A stretch of 64,000 nt of DNA from Scolanthus callimorphus. Taxonomy: Eukaryota > Cnidaria > Anthozoa > Actiniaria > Edwardsiidae. The notes beneath the pieces are model-generated. The model saw only the letters and a list, made by a program, of their open reading frames with translations. It ran no database searches and was not told where the DNA came from. This document shows, one piece after another, positions 60,318 to 64,000 of this stretch (position 1 is the first letter of the stretch; the number at the start of each line of letters is the position of its first letter). The stretch lies in NCBI GenBank assembly GCA_033964015.1, contig CM066913.1, forward strand, positions 6,485,169 through 6,549,168. Direction: 5' to 3'. A program made the position numbers and the translations under genes.

Positions 60318-63134
60318 CTGTAAGATAACAACGACGAATTTTATTTACCATGCTTCATCATGTCTCAAATACCAGCATGCAACACGCGCGTGCGAATGGC
60401 GACGAACAAAGCGCGCATTGCATGCTGGTAGGTACAGGACATGTCCAGTGGTGTAACGCGCAAAGATCAAACTCTAACTGAGCAGGTTGTAGCTACAGCA
60501 ATGCAAGACATTTTCATACTAGAACAGCTTTATTGCACTCCCTTATTAACAGTATGTCTTTGGAGCCTCCCTCTCCCGCTAAGAGATCTGTAGACAGACA
60601 GGCGGTATTTTCGTCGTATACGCATAGTACAAAAATCTAAATAAATATTAAATATAATACATTATCAACCAGGCACAAATACTCTGATACGATACTGTTT
60701 TTCTCATGGAGGTTGCACTTATAGATATATTTTGATAATTGCTCTTTGGATTTTTTTATTATTTCCGGTCGGGAGAGCACCCCCGACTTGTTATATGGGG
60801 CCCCCCACCCCCATCCCCCAAGGCACGGGCGTATGAATACCTTGTGAGACTCACCCGTATGAATACCTTGTGGGACCCACCCGTATGAATACCTTGTGAG
60901 ACTCACCCATATGAATAACTTGTGGGACTCACCCGTATGAATACTTTGTGGGACTCACCCGTACGAATACCTTGTGGGACTTACCCGTATGAATACCTTG
61001 TGGGACCCACCCGTATGAATACCTTGTAGGACTCACCTTCAGGGCAGCACTTGGCGTACCTATCCGTAGGGTGGATGTCACAGTATGACCTTTCTGGACA
61101 GTCTTGTCGTTTTGGGCCCCTACCACAGAACAAGTCCTTGCCAGTCTTCTTGTCCTTTACCGGCGCATACCCACCGCATGGTAAATCTAAATGGAAGATG
61201 GAAACATGAGCAGTTCGTTTAGAGGATAGTGACATGAGATCGGGCAAACATGAGATGAGCCAAATCTGTCCGGTTAATTATTTATCATCTAACATTAAAC
61301 ACTCAGAAAAAAAAAAGAACTGCTGGTCTTGAGTTGACAGCATGTAGTTTATTTTGCCGGTGCAATAGAAAACCGTTTTCAGTTTTTGCTGTCGCGAACG
61401 TTTGACTAGTATTTTATAATGCTAATCTTTTTGCTAGAATTATTTCATTTTCAGCACGCTTTTGCTGAAGCGTCCTTATACCGTAGAATATCGAGACAGT
61501 AAATCTCTCTTCTGATTGGATAACAAACTTTAATGGGATGATACCTCGAAGAGAATTCCACGCAGCAGGCTTCCGAATACAGATTTGCCTATCATAATAG
61601 ACTTGAATCCTACCAGAATTGCACAGTTTACTTACTCTCAAAGCAACACACCGATGCGTATCTGTTGTGGGGGTCTTTATCACAGTATGTTGCAGGTGGA
61701 CAATCCCCACAGCCTTGACCGCACGTTATGGGCATTCCATTACATCCCTTAGCTGGGGGATTGCCGCGACAGGGCTTGGCCGCTGAGGGTGCGAAGAGCG
61801 AAACAAAGAGCGACTTAAGATTCGAAATTGCCAACACGATATCTAGCCTGCTTTGGGCATGAAATTGATAACGCAAAGTCTGAAGTTAAGTTCCGGCTGC
61901 GACTCGGTCTACGTGCCATCCAAGACCACATGGGTCCCAATATGTGACGTTTTTTTCTTTTCGACCACTAAAAAGTAAAATCAGCCGTAAGGAGCTTAGG
62001 CCTACGGCAAACGTCGTGCCAGAGTCGCGCCGTTCCAATAAAAAACAATAGAAAGTTTTCTATTATAAAGTCTAATAAAGCGGCATCCTTTGAAAAAGGA
62101 AAGGTTCGACAGAAGAAGTTCGACTGAAGTTTTTGCTGGGCCTTGCTCTCATATCAAATGTTAATGTCAGTTCCTCAAAAAGAGCTAGCACATAGTGGCT
62201 GCCTCTACATCTCGTTATTTTTGACCACTTTTGTGCCGTGAACAAACACACTGCGCCACCTAGCCGTACCGTTCTACTGTGTTTCCCGCCTTTCGCATGG
62301 GACAATAAACTGAGGTCCGGTCTTAACTTACCTACTCAGTTTCAGGGGGAGGCGGAGGGAGCTCTTGAGGACGTAATAAACCCCCTGGTAGTGCCCACCC
62401 TCAATACTTACGAGCTGCAAGTCTGGAAAGTCGGCCTCTAACATTATCATTTGCATTCCCTACCTTTTGGACAGCACTTGGCGAATTTATCGCTGGGATG
62501 GACATCACAGTACGACCACTTAGGACACTCAACTCGGTTCTTTCCGCGCCCACAAAACAGTTCTACTCCCTTCTTATCCTTCAGGGGTGCTTGTCCACCG
62601 CATGGGAGGTCTGAATCAAAAGATAAAGATTTTTTTCTCTGAAGTCGTTCAGCTACACTGGTCGCTTTATCGAGGTGTAGATATCTAGGACTAAACAAGT
62701 TTGCTTTTTTAAAGCATGAGACGAACGAAATTCCCTGTTAACAATGTTTTAGCCTTAGGAGAACAATTATAAGTCACTTTGCTAGTCTTTCAATATGGAA
62801 TAAAAAATCTGCGAGAAGAGGTTCCTTCCTGTTAGTCATTTATTAGTTAGCAAAGTTGTTCGCGTGCCTGATATTTCACGATGGTTGTTTATTGTTTTGC
62901 GTCCTAGGACGCCACCGGACGACCCGTTTTCCCGTTCAACATGCGCTTTTACTAATTACTAACACCACTTCCTCTGCTCGCAGTTTATGGAATGATTACC
63001 TTTAACGCAGCACACGGGATGTCTGTAGTTACTGTCGTAATCACAGGAGTAGCCACAAGGACAATCATAGCACCCTGAGCAGTCCAAATAGGATCCGTTG
63101 AGGGCCTTCAGTGGCGGATTACCGCGGCAAGGCG
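60190..63134 (-). CDS. Secreted-type cysteine-rich protein, 3' exons (Lustrin-like modules)
   Basis: Five minus-strand exons, all joining in phase 1: 63000-63134, 62464-62610, 61636-61782, 61037-61186 and 60190-60317. The first four each encode one ~45-50-residue module with seven to nine cysteines. Two types alternate: PCRGNPP...CPxxYxC...CC and LPCGGxAPxKDK...LFCGRG...CPxxSYCDxHP...KCCP. The spacing resembles the Lustrin-type cysteine-rich repeat known from secreted matrix proteins. The last exon is a Gly/Tyr/Gln/His-rich tail. The 5' part, including any signal peptide, lies beyond the window. An extracellular role is inferred. Confidence 0.75.
60318..60830. other. Last intron of the cysteine-rich gene, with repeat
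   Basis: Contains an inverted repeat around 60368-60435 (CCAGCATGCAA.GCGCG and CGCGCATTGCATGCTGG) of the GCGCGC-rich family. The remainder is non-coding. Confidence 0.6.
60831..61038 (-). repeat. 26-bp tandem repeat of a splice donor, eight copies
   Basis: GTATGAATACCTTGTGGGAC plus TCACCC repeats every 26 bp (starts 60831, 60857, 60883, 60909, 60935, 60961, 60987, 61013). On the minus strand every unit contains a donor-like word: GGTGAGT in five, GGTGGGT in two, GGTAAGT in one. The first is the actual donor of the exon at 61037-61186. Confidence 0.92.
61037..61186 (-). CDS. Cysteine-rich gene, module exon 4 (CGG type)
   Basis: Acceptor TCCATTTAG and donor GTGAGT. LPCGGYAPVKDKKTGKDLFC then GRG, CPERSYCDIHPTDRYAKCCP; 150 bp, phase 1-1. 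Confidence 0.8.
61187..61635. other. Intron of the cysteine-rich gene
   Basis: AT-rich; no other feature recognised. Confidence 0.5.
61636..61782 (-). CDS. Cysteine-rich gene, module exon 3 (CRG type)
   Basis: Acceptor GCACCCTCAG and donor GTAAGT. AKPCRGNPPAKGCNGMPITC then GQGCGDCPPATYCDKDPHNR and VCCFE; 147 bp, phase 1-1. Confidence 0.8.
61783..62463. other. Intron of the cysteine-rich gene
   Basis: Non-coding; includes a short A/G-rich direct repeat near 62092-62125. No transposon ends recognised. Confidence 0.45.
62464..62610 (-). CDS. Cysteine-rich gene, module exon 2 (CGG type)
   Basis: Acceptor TTTGATTCAG and donor GTAGGG. LPCGGQAPLKDKKGVELFCG then RGKNRVECPKWSYCDVHPSD and AKCCPK; 147 bp, phase 1-1. 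Confidence 0.8.
62611..62999. other. Intron of the cysteine-rich gene
   Basis: Non-coding. GACGCCACCGGACGACCCG near 62909 is locally palindromic. Nothing else recognised. Confidence 0.45.
63000..63134 (-). CDS. Cysteine-rich gene, module exon 1 in window (CRG type)
   Basis: Reads PCRGNPPLKALNGSYLDCSG then CYDCPCGYSCDYDSNYRHPV and CCVKG, donor GTAATC. The acceptor TTTTTTAATAG (plus 63135 on) is itself part of the 90-bp array, so the true exon start may lie further upstream. 135 bp if the nearest acceptor is used, phase 1-1. Confidence 0.72.
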
Positions 63135-64000
63135 CTATTAAAAAACAAGGACAATCATAGCACCCTGAGCAGTCCAAATAGGATCCGTTGAGGGCCTTCA
63201 GTGGCGGATTACCGCGGCAAGGCGCTATTAAAAAACAAGGACAATCATAGCACCCTGAGCAGTCCAAATAGGATCCGTTGAGGGCCTTCAGTGGCGGATT
63301 ACCGCGGCAAGGCGCTATTAAAAAACAAGGACAATCATAGCACCCTGAGCAGTCCAAATAGGATCCGTTGAGGGCCTTCAGTGGCAGATTACCGCGGCAA
63401 GGCGCTATTAAAAAACAAGGACAATCATAGCACCCTGAGCAGTCCAAATAGGATCCGTTGAGGGCCTTCAGTGGCGGATTACCGCGGCAAGGCGCTATTA
63501 AAAAACAAGGACAATCATAGCACCCTGAGCAGTCCAAATAGGATCCGTTGAGGGCCTTCAGTGGCGGATTACCGCGGCAAGGCGCTATTAAAAAACAAGG
63601 ACAATCATAGCACCCTGAGCAGTCCAAATAGGATCCGTTGAGGGCCTTCAGTGGCGGATTACCGCGGCAAGGCGCTATTAAAAAACAAGGACAATCATAG
63701 CACCCTGAGCAGTCCAAATAGGATCCGTTGAGGGCCTTCAGTGGCGGATTACCGCGGCAAGGCGCTATTAAAAAACAAGGACAATCATAGCACCCTGAGC
63801 AGTCCAAATAGGATCCGTTGAGGGCCTTCAGTGGCGGATTACCGCGGCAAGGCGCTATTAAAAAACAAGGACAATCATAGCACCCTGAGCAGTCCAAATA
63901 GGATCCGTTGAGGGCCTTCAGTGGCGGATTACCGCGGCAAGGCGCTATTAAAAAACAAGGACAATCATAGCACCCTGAGCAGTCCAAATAGGATCCGTTG
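63061..64000 (-). repeat. 90-bp tandem array of exon start plus acceptor, over ten copies
   Basis: Units start at 63061, 63151, 63241 and every 90 bp to the window end, essentially identical except one G-to-A change in the unit near 63386 (Pro to Leu). Each unit has the first ~26 codons of the module exon and the intron end TTGTTTTTTAATAG. Since 90 is a multiple of three and there is no stop, the array is also an open frame of 30-residue, five-cysteine repeats in which FLI marks the former intron end. Confidence 0.93.

Noticed and set aside
62959..64000. CRISPR-like array (regular 90-bp repeats)
   Set aside because: The units are adjacent and near-identical with no unique spacers, they encode cysteine-rich exon sequence, and the genome context is animal.

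Overview
The window looks like nuclear DNA of an animal, most likely an anthozoan cnidarian and probably a stony coral (inference). The evidence is GT-AG introns, a glycogen debranching enzyme gene with animal-type exons, single-exon rhodopsin-like receptors, a CYP3-like P450 pair, a secreted cysteine-rich gene, and a very dense load of LINEs, Helitrons and short inverted-repeat DNA transposons. No bacterial, viral or organellar gene was recognised. I found no tRNA or rRNA gene.

Layout. 1-1.7 kb is a ~190-bp satellite with a hairpin in every monomer. 1.8-15.1 kb is almost all non-LTR retrotransposon: a decayed element (LINE A, 2.4-7.0 kb) with two nested inverted-repeat elements, then a young element (LINE B, ~7.0-15.1 kb). 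LINE B's ORF1 is split by a 641-bp transposon and its ORF2 is broken by a near-perfect 1.56-kb tandem duplication. 16.1-23.4 kb holds two cytochrome P450 loci in one orientation, separated by two head-to-tail non-autonomous Helitrons. 25.9-34.3 kb carries three minus-strand class A GPCR genes; the first has a frameshift at the TM7 NPxxY position and the other two are paralogues. 34.9-36.5 kb is nested inverted-repeat elements, one holding an unexplained reading frame.

36.98-58.76 kb is the 5' two thirds of a plus-strand glycogen debranching enzyme gene (AGL), with sixteen exons located by splice sites and reading phase. Its introns contain several transposons, a fourth GPCR gene on the opposite strand (47.8-48.8 kb), and a decayed L1/Tx1-like LINE (54.2-58.2 kb) itself carrying two nested elements. 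The C-terminal glucosidase half of AGL is not in the window. 59.0-59.85 kb is a GTCACGTCAC-type minisatellite. 60.2-64.0 kb is the 3' part of a minus-strand gene for a secreted-type protein with alternating cysteine-rich modules, each on a phase 1-1 exon, ending in a Gly/Tyr/Gln/His-rich tail.

The most unusual pattern is that three independent tandem arrays each amplify an exon boundary: four copies of the AGL exon 14 end with its splice donor (~110-bp unit), about ten copies of a cysteine-rich exon start with its splice acceptor (90-bp unit), and eight copies of a splice donor (26-bp unit). Several inverted-repeat elements can be removed on paper, with one target-site copy, to restore an uninterrupted reading frame; this fixes their boundaries and target duplications precisely. 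All function calls come from reading motifs by eye; no database search was possible.
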